A stretch of 64,000 nt of DNA from Quillaja saponaria (taxonomy: Eukaryota > Streptophyta > Magnoliopsida > Fabales > Quillajaceae), in NCBI GenBank assembly GCA_029379385.1, contig CM055605.1, positions 1,647,001 to 1,711,000 of the forward strand. Reading direction: 5' to 3'. Under the pieces are notes generated by a model. That model saw only the letters and a program-made list of their open reading frames with translations, was not told the origin of the DNA and did no database searches. Of this stretch, positions 35,162 to 48,475 are shown piece after piece. The position numbers and the translations under genes were made by a program. Within the stretch, counting starts at the first letter, position 1. Every line of letters begins with the position of its first letter.

Positions 35162-37157
35162 ATGCCACTTCTCAACGCTCGTCTTCTTCCTTTCCTTCCT
35201 CTACGAGGTGCTCTTTAATCGCAATCACTGTCAGTCTCTTTCTCTGTCTATTGCTTCTATGCTTATTAATTGTTACGGGTTCTTTCTCTTATTGAGAGCA
35301 TGAATGGCTGAATTACTTTTATACTTCAGGGTTGCCCAAGTTTGGGTTTTTGCCTCATTGTGATCTGAAGAGGAGATTGAGAGCGAGTTTCCCCAAAATT
35401 ATGGCTTTAAGTTTGCAGGAATGCGATGTGGGTATTGAAAATAAAATGGGGACGGTTCACCCAGCGACAGAGGCTTTTGCTGAAGAGGCAGTCACCGCTC
35501 TGAAAGCTGGGAAGGTTATTGCAGTTCCCACGGACACGCTTTATGGATTTGCTTGTGATGCGTGGTATGCATTAGAATGGCTTCTCTTTTTTTTTTTAAT
35601 ACTGCCTATAACCTGTATGTTGAAAATCCGCAGAGTATTCACTTTTGCCACCAATTATATTTCTCAACCTAATATTCAACATACTTTATGACTATCTAAT
35701 TAAACATTATATAATCTTCACACTGTTGGTATTTTTTTTAACTCTCCCCAGATCATGAAGAAAGATTCTTTGTTCCTTTAAATGCACTTATTTTGTTGTG
35801 TTCGAACTTTGAAGCAAACTCATTTTGCATTACACGATTTCCTGATACACAGGGAGCCCCAAATTTGTGCGATTCTTTTAGAAGTGATTTTTAGTTTGTT
35901 ATCTCAGTTATTTTTCTTGTAACATATTTGCAGCTCACTGGAAGCAGTTAATAGAATTTATGAGATTAAAGGGCGTAAGCATACAAGTCCTCTTGCTATT
36001 TGCGTTGGGGATGTCTTCGACATAGACCACTTTGCTATCACCAATCATTTGCCCCATGGTCTGCTTGATACCCTCTTTCCAGGACCTGTTACTGTTGTAC
36101 TAGAGCGAGGTTTGTAATTCTTTCTTAAGAAAGAATAATATAGAAAAACTGTATTCCACAAGAGTCTTAGATTTTTTTTCAAAGATTACCCTAAGTCTTG
36201 ATTTCAGTAACAGTTAGTTTGGTGCCTCATTTCACGTTTCTATGGTTGAGGGACTTGAGTCCCTCTGGCTTTTTGCCTCACTATTGGTGTCTAAACACTT
36301 TATGTTGTCTAATAGTATATTTGGATATTTTGCAGGAGAGTCAAGTGTTCTTGAGCAGTCTCTGAATCCAGGTTTTGATAGTATAGGAGTTAGAGTGCCT
36401 GATTGCAGCTTCATCAGGGTTATTTCCCGTAGTTCAGGAACTGCCTTGGCCCTTACAAGTGCAAACCTGAGTGGACAGCCAAGTAGTGTATGCATTAAAG
36501 ATTTTGAGGGCCTCTGGGAACATTGTGCATATGTTTATGATGGTGGCCTGCTTCCATCAGGTCGTGCAGGCTCAACAGTTGTAGATCTCACTACACCAAA
36601 AAAGTACAAGATACTTAGACCTGGAAGGTTAGCATCCAATTGAGCAATTTCTATCCTTGTTGTATATATCTCCACTAGAAGTTCTGAAGAAAATAATGAC
36701 ACACATGCCTGTTGAATATATACTTTTTAAGTTCTGTTGGACATCTTATCAATTGCATTTCATGATGACATTAAATGTTGATTTGCTGGTCTTAAAAATG
36801 CCACATTTCTTTTACATAAACAGTAAATGGCATGGTTTTGATTGTACGATGTTTCAGTCATTGAGTTTACTAAAATGTGTGATGTAGCTTTACATTTTGT
36901 ATATGTGGATTCACTATTGGTAAGGTCAGCATTTGAATTTCCCCTCCTGTGCACAAAATGCAAAATAAACAGTGTGCTTTTTGCTGTTTTGAAGTTATTT
37001 TCTGATATATCATAGTGGTAATGATCCACCCGAAACTACAGATTATATGTTATTCTGAATTTGTAAATATTTGAAATCTTCTTTACCTTGTTTTTGCAGC
37101 GCAAAGGAAGAGACTGTTGCAATCCTGGAAAAGCATTCTCTACAAGAAGAAACATGA
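35162..37157 (+). CDS. YrdC/Sua5-domain protein (threonylcarbamoyl-AMP synthase family, At5g60590-like)
   Basis: Five exons, 35162-35207, 35330-35564, 35934-36109, 36336-36627 and 37100-37157, join in frame to 268 residues. The YrdC fold begins around residue 45 (AEEAVTALKAGKVIAVPTDT), with the nucleotide-site motif PTDTLYGFACDA, then YEIKGRKHTSPLAI, FPGPVTVVLERG and TSANLSGQPS. The family makes L-threonylcarbamoyl-AMP from threonine, bicarbonate and ATP for the t6A modification of ANN-decoding tRNAs. The first 35 residues are basic and hydrophobic and look like an organelle transit peptide if the ATG at 35162 is used. An internal ATG at 35402 (MALSLQ) would give a shorter, perhaps cytosolic form. 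Which start is used is not decidable from sequence alone. Confidence 0.88.
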
Positions 37158-39001
37158 CTACTTAAACATTCAAAGCTCCCTTCTTGTAGTTAAATGATTT
37201 GTTAACTGGGTAAGAGTGTAAGAGAGAAACCACCACCAAGCTATCTTTTATCACTCATTTGAATTGAATGTTATTCTTATGATATATAGTTTTACTGTAT
37301 GCTATATAGTTTTGCTAGCTGAAGTGGGGTGGAGAAAGATGGGGGAGGGGTGGCACTCAAGCGTAACAAGGACAGTTATCCATGTTTAGGATTGTGGGTA
37401 TTGACTATTCAGCAAGAAGATTTATGGATGCTGATGGACTGTGAAAACAGTTGCAAACTTTTGCAAGTCCTCTTACTCTATTGAATACACTGAGCTGTTA
37501 CATTGGTCCCCTTTCACGAGCTTCAGTGATAAACTATAATATCACAGCGTATTGGAATGTGAATCTCGCGAGGGCATCATTCCCGAATGTGAAATGCAAA
37601 ATACTCATTTTCATTTTTCAGTAACAAGTGATTATATTATTCTTAAATTTCATGTAATTTTTCGATAAGATTAATCTTGTAGGATTTGATTTAATTTTTT
37701 ACATAGGATTCATTTTATCGAATTTAATTAGTTATACATTCACCTTTAATTTATTGCAACTCATAAAATTTTATTATTAAAATTATTGCGTTTTTATTTT
37801 GAAACCTTTATTTGCTATTTTGTAGTTGAGAAAGTTGGTTCATGGTATGCGGGATAAATTATTGAGTTAGCATTAATTAACTAGCCTAAAACTAATGCAA
37901 TATGTTAGTCTTTGGTTACACAAGCAGTTTGTTATCTTTTAATTTTTTGTCCATATGAGTGAGTGACCAATTTGGATTATTCAACATTTCTTTATGTTAA
38001 AAAACAAAAGGATTCAATAATTCAACTTCAGGAACTTGGACTTGGGAGTTAAAAAAAATTTGACATTATTTTAAGTCTTTCCTATCATCAAGTTATACTA
38101 AAAAAATACAAAAATGTTGAAAGTTTCTGTTTTCACTTGGTTGGTTAATCGAGGGCTATCAAATGAGGACACCTAGAATGAAATAAAGATAAAATTAGGG
38201 GGCAAAAGCACAAATTAAAGGAAATTTGGCAGACGCATTTATTTGTGGAATGGCGAAAGATAATTAGTAAATAAGATGCTGAGAAACACGTTCTTGTCAT
38301 CTTCCACCTCGTGTTTTCTTCACCAATAGTAGCATAGACCACAAAATTGTCTGTTAAATGTACAAAATTCGTTGAATTTAAAGGCCTCTGACTCTGCTTC
38401 CTTCACCAGTTCTTTTCCTCTTCACTCTAAATCATCTTTCTCCTTTTCGTTACCACCTTCAGAGCCGAAGATCGTTTGCTTGAGGTAATTACCAGAAGCA
38501 CAAGCTCTCTGAAAACCCATTTCTTCTTCTGTTTTGGGATTTTTTTTATTTGCTTAAAATTTTTAGTTGGACAATTTCAATCGAAGTTTCAAGTGAAAGA
38601 ATTTGAAGCAAAAATTACTTGTTATCCTCTGATTATATGTTTTGTTTTACTAATTGGGAGAGTTAGACATGATCGCATAGAACTTTTTAGTATTTGTTTT
38701 CCGGGAAAGTTAGCTAAAATGAGCAGGATGTTGATGTTGAAGTTCTATGCTAAGTACCAAAGAAGATGGAATTCGAATTATTAGAGTTCTTTGTTTTGTT
38801 AATTAATACTTTTTTTTTTGGGTTCTGAGATAAATTATTAACTCTGACTTTGTGCACAAGACACCGTGCAGGGCTTCTGTAGATTATTTTTACGTTTTTC
38901 ATATAAAGTTCACCAATGCATTGAATATTTCTGTGTTTTCTAGCAAGACCTTATTTGTTTTCATTCTTTGACTGTAAAGGTGAGGGGTTGCATCCAAGGA
39001 A
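37158..39001. other. spacer and 5' leader of HDS
   Basis: AT-rich spacer between the YrdC gene and HDS. From about 38390 it is probably HDS leader, with a plausible leader intron starting at the GAG|GTAATT near 38484 and ending shortly before the ATG. Short frames at 38476-38784 are within that leader and unsupported. Confidence 0.4.
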
Positions 39002-42000
39002 ATGGCTTCCGGAACTGTACCAGCTTCTTTTACGACTCTCAAGAGTAGGGATGCAAGGTTGGGATTGGCACAAAGTATGGATTTTGTTAGAGTTTCTGAT
39101 TTGAAGAGAATAAAGTCTGGTAGAACAAAGGTCTTGGTTATACGGAATTCGAATTCTGGCTCTGATATTGCTGAACTGCAGCCTGCATCAGAAGGGAGCC
39201 CTCTTTTAGGTATACCTTCCATGATGCCCGAGACTTGTTATCCCTCTGTCAAATACTGTAGTATACATATTGTTTTGTCTGATATTCAGTGTTTGATAGA
39301 AAAGAAAAGAGGGCAAGAAATTAAGTTTCGTTCAATTTTGTATTGTTGATCCATGTAAAATGAATTATGTATAAGTTTCACCTGAAGGATGATAAATATT
39401 TGAATGTAGTTCCTAGACAAAAGTATTGTGAATCCTTACACAAAACTGTGAGGAGGAATACAAGGACAGTGATGGTTGGAAATGTCGCTATTGGTAGTGG
39501 TCATCCTATAAGGATTCAGACAATGACTACAACTGACACTAAGGATGTCGCTGCAACAGTTGAGCAGGTTGCGTAACTTCCCCTTTACTTTTGTGTTGAT
39601 CGCACAATATGTTTCCTAGTCCACTATTATGTGTATTGTGTTCAGAGAACAAAAATACGCACAAACAAATAAATATGTATGTATACATGTTTCTGCTTAG
39701 GTGTGTGTAGAAACACTGCTCTGCATTGGCTGTTTAATTGAATTATGTGCTGTCTTTGGTAGGTTATGAAAATATCAGACCATGGGGCAGATCTTGTTCG
39801 GATAACAGTCCAGGGAAAGAAGGAAGCCGATGCATGTTATGAGATTAAGAACTCCCTTGTCCAGAAAAAGTGGGTTTAAATAATTGTAAGCCAACCTTAG
39901 TCAGCACTGTCGATCTGGATTTTATATCTCTATTAACAGTGTCATTATCGACCTATGTGCAGCTACAATATACCTCTAGTGGCTGATATTCATTTTGCTC
40001 CAGCTGTTGCTTTGCGAGTCGCAGAATGCTTTGACAAAATTCGTGTCAACCCTGGAAATTTTGGTTTGCAGCTCCCTTTTCCTCCTTGTTTCTTTTGTTT
40101 CACTCTTTCTTCCTTTTTTTTCCACTTTTTTTTTGGATGTTTAGCATTCTGAAAACAATTTGGCCATTGCAGCTGATAGGCGTGCACAATTCGAGAAGCT
40201 AGAATACACAGAAGAGGATTATCAGAAAGAACTTGAGCATATTGAGCAGGTTGACTCTATCAGTTCCATTCATATTGATTTGTAGTTACAAGCATGCATT
40301 ACTTTTTTAATCCATCAGTTTGTCGGAAACACTTAACAAGCATCTTCCCCCAGGCTTTATTTGTTTTGTGGAAGAATAGTTTTGAACAGTGTGGTGTCTG
40401 GGCCAACTTAAGAAATACCTGGAAATATATTGTGATTATGAAGAGTAACCCTCAAATATCTTAGAAGAAAATCTAAGAATTAAGAGTTATGTTTTATTTC
40501 ATATATTATCCTGACATAAGTTTGGATACTGATTTTATGCGATAATGTCAGGTGTTCATTCCATTGGTTGAGAAATGTAAGAAATATGGGAGAGCAATGC
40601 GCATTGGAACAAACCATGGGAGTCTTTCTGATCGTATAATGAGCTACTATGGAGATTCTCCTAGGGGAATGGTGAATTGTTCTTTCCTCTATTGTGCCAT
40701 ACATCCATTGTTTGAGTGTACTATTTGACCTGCAAAATCAGAAATCTCATTGTTATTAGCATTCTCGGAACAGGTTGAATCTGCTTTTGAGTTTGCAAGG
40801 ATATGCCGGAAGTTGGACTTCCACAATTTTGTCTTTTCTATGAAAGCCAGCAACCCAGTTGTCATGGTCCAGGCATATCGTTTGCTTGTTGCTGAAATGT
40901 ATGTTCAAGGATGGGATTATCCATTACACTTGGGAGTTACTGAAGCTGGAGAAGGTGAGGATGGGCGGATGAAGTCTGCAATTGGCATTGGAACCCTTCT
41001 TCAGGTACTTTTAGAATTGAATGAATGGCCATTCATGCACTTGTATGGATATTACGTAATTGAATTGTGAAACTTCTGTTGCATATACAGGATGGCTTGG
41101 GTGATACAATCAGGGTTTCTCTCACAGAAGCCCCAGAGCATGAGATAGATCCCTGCAGAAGGTTAGCCAACCTTGGTATGAGAGCAGCTGAACTTCAGAA
41201 AGGGGTGGTATGATTCTCAATAGTGCATTGATGATCAGTTGAACATACTTAAGCCCATATACTGATTAATATTAGACTTAATGACTTTCTCTTAATGTTC
41301 TAACTTCCATCAGGCACCTTTTGAAGAAAAGAACAGACATTATTTTGACTTCCAGCGCCGATCTGGTCAATTGCCGGTGCAAATAGAGGTCAGCCTTTAA
41401 GTCATGTGAAACTGTCTTTCTTAAGTGTTTTCATACTGCTATAATTACACATTTTAACCGTATCAATTCTCATCTAAATGCACAGGGTGAGGAGGTCGAT
41501 TATAGAGGTGTCCTGCATCGGGATGGTTCTGTTCTCATGTCAGTCTCATTAGATCAATTAAAGGTACATTAGTTCACTTCTCCAGTTCTCTCTCTCTATT
41601 GTTGGAGGGATAGGATTAGGAAATGGGAAGAACTGGTGTCTTCGTGTTTCTGAAAAACATTCAGTCTTTTTACTCCCTTCTTATGTTTATGTTATGCAGA
41701 TGCCAGAACTCCTGTACAAGTCACTTTCTGCCAAGCTTGTTGTTGGCATGCCATTTAAGGTTATTCTTACTCCAAAGTTGTTGCAGAGGAAGAATGTGTA
41801 GGGGTTTTAAGATTTTCTGAGATGTACATGATAAAGTTATTGACATGGTTAATGGTTTCTACTTAGGATCTGGCAACAGTAGACTCAATCTTATTGCGGG
41901 AGCTTCCTCCAGTAGATAATGATAATGCGGTAAGAAACTTTTCCTTGGTTACGTAACTCTAGGAAAAGAAATACTTGTCTTCATTCTTTTTCAGGTCAAT

Positions 42001-44405
42001 CCCTCCCCTCCTTTTCTACCCTAACAGCTATTGGTGATTATACTTCAAATCAATTGCAAAAGAAGGAATGACACTTTTCTTTTCCTGTGGGTATCATGAT
42101 CAGCGGCTGGCTCTCAAAAGGCTGATAGACATAAGTATGGGGGTTATAATTCCTCTGTCAGAGCAGCTTACAAAGCCATTGCCCAATGCGATGGCATTAG
42201 TAAACCTCAAAGAACTATCCACTGGGGCTTACAAGCTTTTGCCAGAAGGTGCCTATTCTCATGAGTTTATAACTTCTAGTTTCTTAAGAAGAGAGTATCT
42301 TTTTCTTCCCCGTCCCGAGTTAAGCATGCTTAGTGCTTGTGTTATTGCTCTTAACTCATGTCTGATATTCATACTTACTGAACTTCTTAGGCACACGCTT
42401 GGTTGTGTCTGTACGTGGTGATGAGCCTTATGAAGAATTGGAAATCCTCAAAGACATTGATGCTACTATGCTTCTCCATGATCTACCTTATACAGAAGAC
42501 AAGATAAGTAGAGTGCATGCAGGAAGAAGGTAATAATGTTTCTTATAAATTTAAATTTCGTTGGAGAGATCTGATAACCTTTTAAGCGATTTTGATCTCC
42601 TCCTACTCAGCTTGTTCAATATTTTAATCTTAATCTTCAATATCATCTAATGAATGGGATAATAATAAACTCACTGCTAGGCATTGCAGAGAATATTAAA
42701 TTCATATACCTTTTTTTGCTCAGATCTGGGCTTATCTGCCTAGAACTCCTTTTTTGATGTCATTCGTTACAAATGTTGACAATTCATGCAAAGCAAATAA
42801 GTAACATGATGTCCACTGTTGTGATGTTCTGTAATAAGGAAATTAGTAGCCAACTCTTGCATATCTGGTTTTGCTACTGATGACCCAGGATACATCTTTC
42901 TTAGATGATAGATGCTAGATGCTAGAACCTTGTATTATGGGCTATGACCCCCATTTGCCTGTTTAGCAGTTTGTCCATATTGCGACAACTTGTTTCTTAT
43001 TCCATACAGGTTCTTATTTACATATTTTATAAAGACTCTTTACTATCATACAGATTTTGTCTAACCTGATAATGTACTTGTTTTCTTCAGGCTATTTGAA
43101 TACCTAGCAGACAGTTCTCTAAACTTCCCTGTAATTCACCATATTCAGTTCCCAAATGGGATTCACAGGTAGTTATTATCTATGCTGCTTGTTAATTAAG
43201 ATGCAAAGTATATGCAGTCCTGGTTAAACTGCGTCTGTTCTACTCACAGGGATGACTTAGTCATCGGTGCTGGTACCAATGCTGGAGCCCTTTTAGTTGA
43301 TGGACTTGGAGATGGTCTCCTTTTGGAAGCCCCAGACAAGGATATTGATTTTCTTAGAAATACATCTTTCAATTTGCTGCAAGGTTGCAGAATGCGGAAC
43401 ACAAAGACAGTATGAAGTCATTTGTGAAAGAGAGCAGGACTTAATATTTGATTAGGAACTATGGTCTTGAACCTTTCTGACTTCTGTCATGCCCAACTTC
43501 TGTTGCAGGAGTATGTGTCATGCCCATCCTGTGGCAGGACTTTGTTTGATCTTCAAGAAATAAGTGCAGAAATACGAGATAAGACATCACACTTGCCTGG
43601 TGTTTCGGTGATTACTGACTCTTTGGCTCCATGATAAGATGATGTTGTGAATTTGCATATTTTGTTAAGTAATTGGGAATTTGGGGTAACTAATTGAATT
43701 ACTGTTCATTTTTGTAAATCTTCTTTTTATGCTGCATCAGATTGCAATCATGGGTTGCATTGTAAACGGACCAGGGGAGATGGCTGATGCAGATTTTGGG
43801 TATGTCGGTGGTACTCCTGGAAAGATTGACCTTTATGTTGGGAAGGTAAGACTTCCTCTCTCTTTTGAGATTGTATGTGAACTTATTGAATAAAGTATTC
43901 CTCAATGGTTTGCAGCCTGAAAATGGAAAATTTTTGTATATATTGGTAAAATTCATGAAGTACTAAGCTCAAGAGTCAAGAAGCCCATTGTATAGCTTGT
44001 TTCTGTCATTTAAAGTTTCGGAGTCTCTAATCTACTTCAAACTTCTGTGATGTGTGCAAGTTCTGCAGACTTCCTTATTATTTTTTATTGGTAATGACAA
44101 GTTTGATGGGTCTAGAACTCATGACCACCCCCAACTGCTGTCCTCAAAGGGGTAGTAGACCTTACCGTCACTGGCCTATAAAAGTAATGTAGTTAGGGCA
44201 GCGGCCTTCTATTTCTATAGCTTATACAGTATCCTATCACAATTGTGCTCGCTCCCAATCTTCCACACTTGATGAACTGACAGCAAGTTGTTTTGTATTA
44301 CAGACGGTAGTGAAGCGAGGAATTGCCATGGAGCATGCAACTGATGCCCTGATCCAGCTAATAAAAGATCATGGACGATGGGTAGACCCTCCTGCAGAAG
44401 AGTAG
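39002..44405 (+). CDS. HDS: 4-hydroxy-3-methylbut-2-enyl diphosphate synthase, chloroplastic (HDS/IspG)
   Basis: Nineteen exons: 39002-39209, 39410-39567, 39763-39869, 39963-40063, 40173-40249, 40552-40671, 40774-41004, 41091-41207, 41314-41388, 41486-41563, 41700-41759, 41867-41929, 42104-42248, 42391-42529, 43091-43168, 43250-43409, 43509-43607, 43741-43845 and 44304-44405. They sum to 740 residues, against 741 in Arabidopsis. It converts MEcPP to HMBPP in the plastid MEP isoprenoid pathway, using ferredoxin and a 4Fe-4S cluster. A Ser/Thr-rich transit peptide covers about residues 1-70. The TIM-barrel domain follows ([37 protein letters not shown]). The large plant insertion lies in the middle. 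The cluster-binding domain carries [10 protein letters not shown] and [12 protein letters not shown], supplying the Cys and Glu ligands. All introns are GT-AG; no defect was seen. Confidence 0.96.
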
Positions 44406-45348
44406 TAGCAGTATCGTATTGGCAGGTGTGATCAACAGGAGGAGATACAAAGATTGCCGACCCATTTAAGTCATGTTGTATGTATAGTAAGCACTCAAAC
44501 TTCATATTTAATTATGTACACACAGTTGGAGGAAGAACATTGAAATGCACCCAAAAAAAGAAAGAAGAGATTATTAGAGAAGAACCAAAATAAAGGTGCA
44601 GGATTTGCAATATGTATTCCTTGAATTGTAACAACATTAATGATACTATTAAATGACCATCAGTATTTCCTGGATGATACAAATTAATTTTTTTTTCTTT
44701 CAAAAGTCACCATATTTGCTAATGTTAAGAAGTAAGATAGAATGGCAGATTTAAAATTCTGTGTTTCTTATATCAGCGATCCAGTGCTTTTAAAGCTAGA
44801 GGTTTTTTGGTTAGTATAGAAGGATTTTGAAGCTGAGTGTTTTAAAAGAAATTATTAAGATTTATAAATAAAAAGTTTGTATCATTTATTTAATTGTAGT
44901 TATTTTTAATGCATAAATTGTTATTTTTAACACAATTTTGATTTTTAAATAAATTGCGGTTCAACAAGTACCACGCCCCGTTGAAAAAACATAAAATTTG
45001 TTTGTCATAGTTGATACTGGATCCGATCACAAATTTTGTTCATTAATACCACAAATTATTTTCTGCATCAAATTGATATCCAATATTAAATGGAATAAAT
45101 GCATTAAAGCATAAATGGAATTTGTTGAAATCAATGGAAAAAAATTAATAAATTTCATTATTGAAAATCTGTAGCAACCACCATGAATCTTCATCCAAAA
45201 GAATCAAGAATCAGAATTAAGCACCATCACATCTTACTAGTATGCTGAATCTAAGATGAAAATGAAAAAAAAAAAATAAGAAAAATGAAATTCATCATAA
45301 CCTCCTTGGGCTGGCTAAAGCGGAGAGATACCGATGTATACGAGACAT
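44406..45348. other. spacer between convergent HDS and AGP-like genes
   Basis: Shared 3' flank of two convergent genes, increasingly AT-rich to the right. The minus-strand frames at 44215-44703 are unsupported. No RNA gene or repeat was recognised. Confidence 0.5.
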
Positions 45349-45870
45349 TCATAGAAGCTCTCTCCTCGCAGCGTAACCGTACTGAGACCGCCTGACATTA
45401 TCTTGACGCTTCTTGTAGACCAAAGCTCCCAATCCAACCAAACAAACCGCAACAATAACTCCAACCGCGATACCAGCCTTCTTGCCACCACTCATTCCTC
45501 CTTCAGATGACTCTTCGGATGTATCAGCATCAGCGTCCACTCCAGTATGATTAACTTCACTGCTTATCGATGGAGTCGGAGTCGGAGCCGGAGCCGGAGA
45601 CGGAGAAGTTCCGGGAGATGGAGTTGGAGACGAACCGGGAGTTAAATCAGCAGGAGGTGGAGCCGGAGGAGATGAAATCAATGGTGAACTCACCGGAGCA
45701 TGCTCAGGAGAATTGAAGTCAGGTGAAGGGGCCACCGGAGAAGGCGATTCAGGAGCAAATACTGGCGAAGGAGTCGGTGAGCTCTCAGGCGGATCCACAG
45801 AGACACTGAATTCGACTAACAAAGAAACCGCAAAAAGAAGAACGAAACAAAATTGTACAGATTTCGCCAT
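45349..45870 (-). CDS. Pro/Ser-rich arabinogalactan-like single-pass membrane protein
   Basis: Intronless gene of 173 residues. A signal peptide (MAKSVQFCFVLLFAVSLL and on to about residue 24) is followed by roughly 90 residues rich in Pro, Ser, Ala and Thr with SP, AP and TP dipeptides, the usual contexts for prolyl hydroxylation and arabinogalactan attachment. An acidic stretch (DADADTSEESSEGG) comes next, then one transmembrane helix (AGIAVGVIVAVCLVGLGALVY) described in two parts as AGIAVGVIVAV and CLVGLGALVY, and a short basic tail with YGYAARRELL. It probably sits in the plasma membrane with the glycosylated part in the wall; function unknown. The start at 45870 is preferred over the upstream in-frame ATG at 45909 because it gives a normal signal peptide. 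Its place between HDS and PDIL1-4 agrees with the Arabidopsis order. Confidence 0.8.
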   Translation of the reverse strand: MAKSVQFCFVLLFAVSLLVEFSVSVDPPESSPTPSPVFAPESPSPVAPSPDFNSPEHAPVSSPLISSPPAPPPADLTPGSSPTPSPGTSPSPAPAPTPTPSISSEVNHTGVDADADTSEESSEGGMSGGKKAGIAVGVIVAVCLVGLGALVYKKRQDNVRRSQYGYAARRELL

Positions 45871-48475
45871 TGCAGAAAAAAAATGTTCGATCAAGAACAG
45901 GAAATTCAATGAGAATCTTTACCGAAAACCAAATTGAAAATGCAGATCTGAGAAATTCGCAAGGGAGCAACGAACAAAGACGAAGAGAAGAATGAGAAAG
46001 AAACCGTTTGAATAAGAAACTCCAACAGATCTGAACGAGATAAGTGGAAATAAAAAAGACGGTCTATGAGAGGAGACTTCGGGAACCGTGAAAATCGGAT
46101 GGCCTAGATTGAAGGAAACGGAACAGTGTGATATCGACACGTAGGCGGAGCAAAGAGTAGGATGGCGGCACGATACATTGGATATGAGGACGAAGATGAA
46201 GGAATTGGATTTGAAATGAGGGGAATTTGTTGGGATTTTATTTCCTTGTATTAGATGGAATTGGTAGTTTAAGAAGGAAGAAACTGCATGTGAATGATTT
46301 TTTAATGTAAGAAGGGAAATAAAGTTTTTGACGAAGAGTTGAGAAATTAAATGAGGAGTAAATACGAAAGTACATTGGGAAAGTGATTTTATTTTTTTTA
46401 ATATGTTTTAATCAATTTAAGTGTATAATTTTAATTAATTAATTTTTCTAGTTAGATCAAATGCATGTTATTTATGCTAAGGAATATTACTATTTTTTTT
46501 TATAAAATTATAAGAAAATTTGATAGTCAATAAGATATGTTCTATTTATTGACAAGATCGGAAAAATAAATAATTGATATCAATGAGTTGTAAACCAGAA
46601 AAATAAAAATTGAACAAACTTTCCATTTTTCAAATTTGAATCCAATTGGAAAGTCAACAAGACTCTTATACTTACACTAGACTAAAAGGTAGAAAATTTG
46701 ATAGTCAATAATATATGTTCTATTTGTTGACAAGATCGGAAAAATAAATAATTGATATTAACATCATTGATTGGAATATCAATGAGTTGTAAACCAGAAA
46801 AATAAAAATTTAACAAATTTTCCATTTTTCAAATTTGAATCCAATTGGAAAGTTAACAAGACTCTTGCGTTTTTTTACTTACACTAGACTAAAAGTAGAA
46901 AACTTAAGAGTTGAGAATAATTCTCAACCACTGCACATGTACGTCCAAATGAGTTTGAATTAGAGTGCCTTAATAGTCCGCATTAGCTTGCACCTCAAGT
47001 TCCAAAATTGAACAAGTCAAAATATGTGTACTTAATGAGTTAACGACTTTTGAAATTATTATTTTGAAGTTGAGTAGCAAAACTGCCCATAAAATAGACA
47101 AAAATGGAGTACCAAGCCAATTATAAAGCATTTGATGCCTTAAGGCTACAATTGGCACATTGAGTAACAGAATCAGATATGATAATTTTATGGATTTTTT
47201 TTATCAAGTAAGTCCTATGATACTTGTTAAGGTTATATAAATATAAATTTTATAATATTTATTACAATAGTTAATCATAATTTCAGTATTATTCATTATA
47301 CAAATTAGTACTTTTGAAAAGTTTTAATTTTTAAAAATCATATTCATTGTAACTTAACAAGTGTCTTTGACATCCGTTAAAAATTATTTAAATATTTCAC
47401 TTGAAATTAATAGAATAGAAGACCTATTAATGCTCTAGGAATAAAATTCAAACTAGATTATATGAATTTGGCTTTGAGTTTGAATCTAAATAATGAATTA
47501 CTAAATTTGATATTCGAAAAATAATTCGAATATAATATCTGAATTCTAATTATTCAAAAAAAAATATTTCTTTATTTTTCGAACACAGCCTTAATCTTTG
47601 TAAGGGTTTTTCTTTTCCTTGCTGAAGGAAATAAGGAATTTGGTTTGAACTTGTTGGAATCTTGGGTATTGTGTGAAAATATAGGTTGTTTCTTGAAGTT
47701 AAGGTATTTTCAAATTATGCTTCTATGATAATTGATTTTATGTTGTGTATCATTCTTGTGTATATTTTAATCTGAATACGGGAGAGTTGTCAATTAATCT
47801 AATTTCTTGAGTTTCTTAGATCTGTGGAAACTGGAAATAGAAAAGGGCTTTGGATTTTCTGGTAAAGGATTAAGCAATTCATTCAATGAGAGAAATGCTA
47901 ACAACAAATAAGGAAAACAACGAGGAGTATACCTGTGTAGCTCCAAATCAACAAACATTCAGGAGTATAAGACCCTAGGACACAGAAGATAGCAAGCAAT
48001 GAACAATGTAGTCCTCCTAAAGACAACAATGTTTCACGAACATGATAGCAGTTGACCTAAATTATAATAAAACATTAACAGTTGAGGTTGCTTCTTTTCT
48101 GTCCTCTTTTGATTGAAAATTTGAAACTTTAACATAACCTAGAAGAAACATTCTAGGGCAATGCAGTCATCTAATCCACCAGTCATTTTTTATATTCAGC
48201 ACTATCGAGAAAAAAATCAAGCATTATTTATTGAAGTATTCCAGCAAGATTTAAGAATACAAATTACAGATTCAAAAGTTAAATGCTAATACATCAATTC
48301 CTCTTTCTCTATTGCTTTCTTCTAATTCCCTCTTTGATTAGCTAGCAAAGAAGTCATTAAGGTAGTTGATGGATTTTCCTCCCTCTGATCACATCTTCTC
48401 TTCAATCTGACAACTATCCCTTTTCTAATCAGTTGATGACACATAAAAATCTTAACTTACCAAGTCTTTTGTATC
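45871..48475. other. AT-rich spacer with a 178-base tandem duplication
   Basis: The left 300 bases are the leader and promoter of the AGP-like gene. The rest is AT-rich, with a tandem duplication at 46513-46902. Nothing between 46903 and 48475 looks coding, and the right end is the 3' flank of the PDI gene. Confidence 0.5.
46513..46902. repeat. 178-base tandem duplication
   Basis: A block starting agaaaatttgatagtcaata at 46513 recurs at 46691. The second copy carries an extra stretch of about 20 bases (atcattgattggaata region, near 46760-46780) and a small insertion near 46866. Both copies end at acttacactagactaaaag. The sequence is non-coding and the copies are closely similar, so the duplication is fairly recent. 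Confidence 0.88.
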
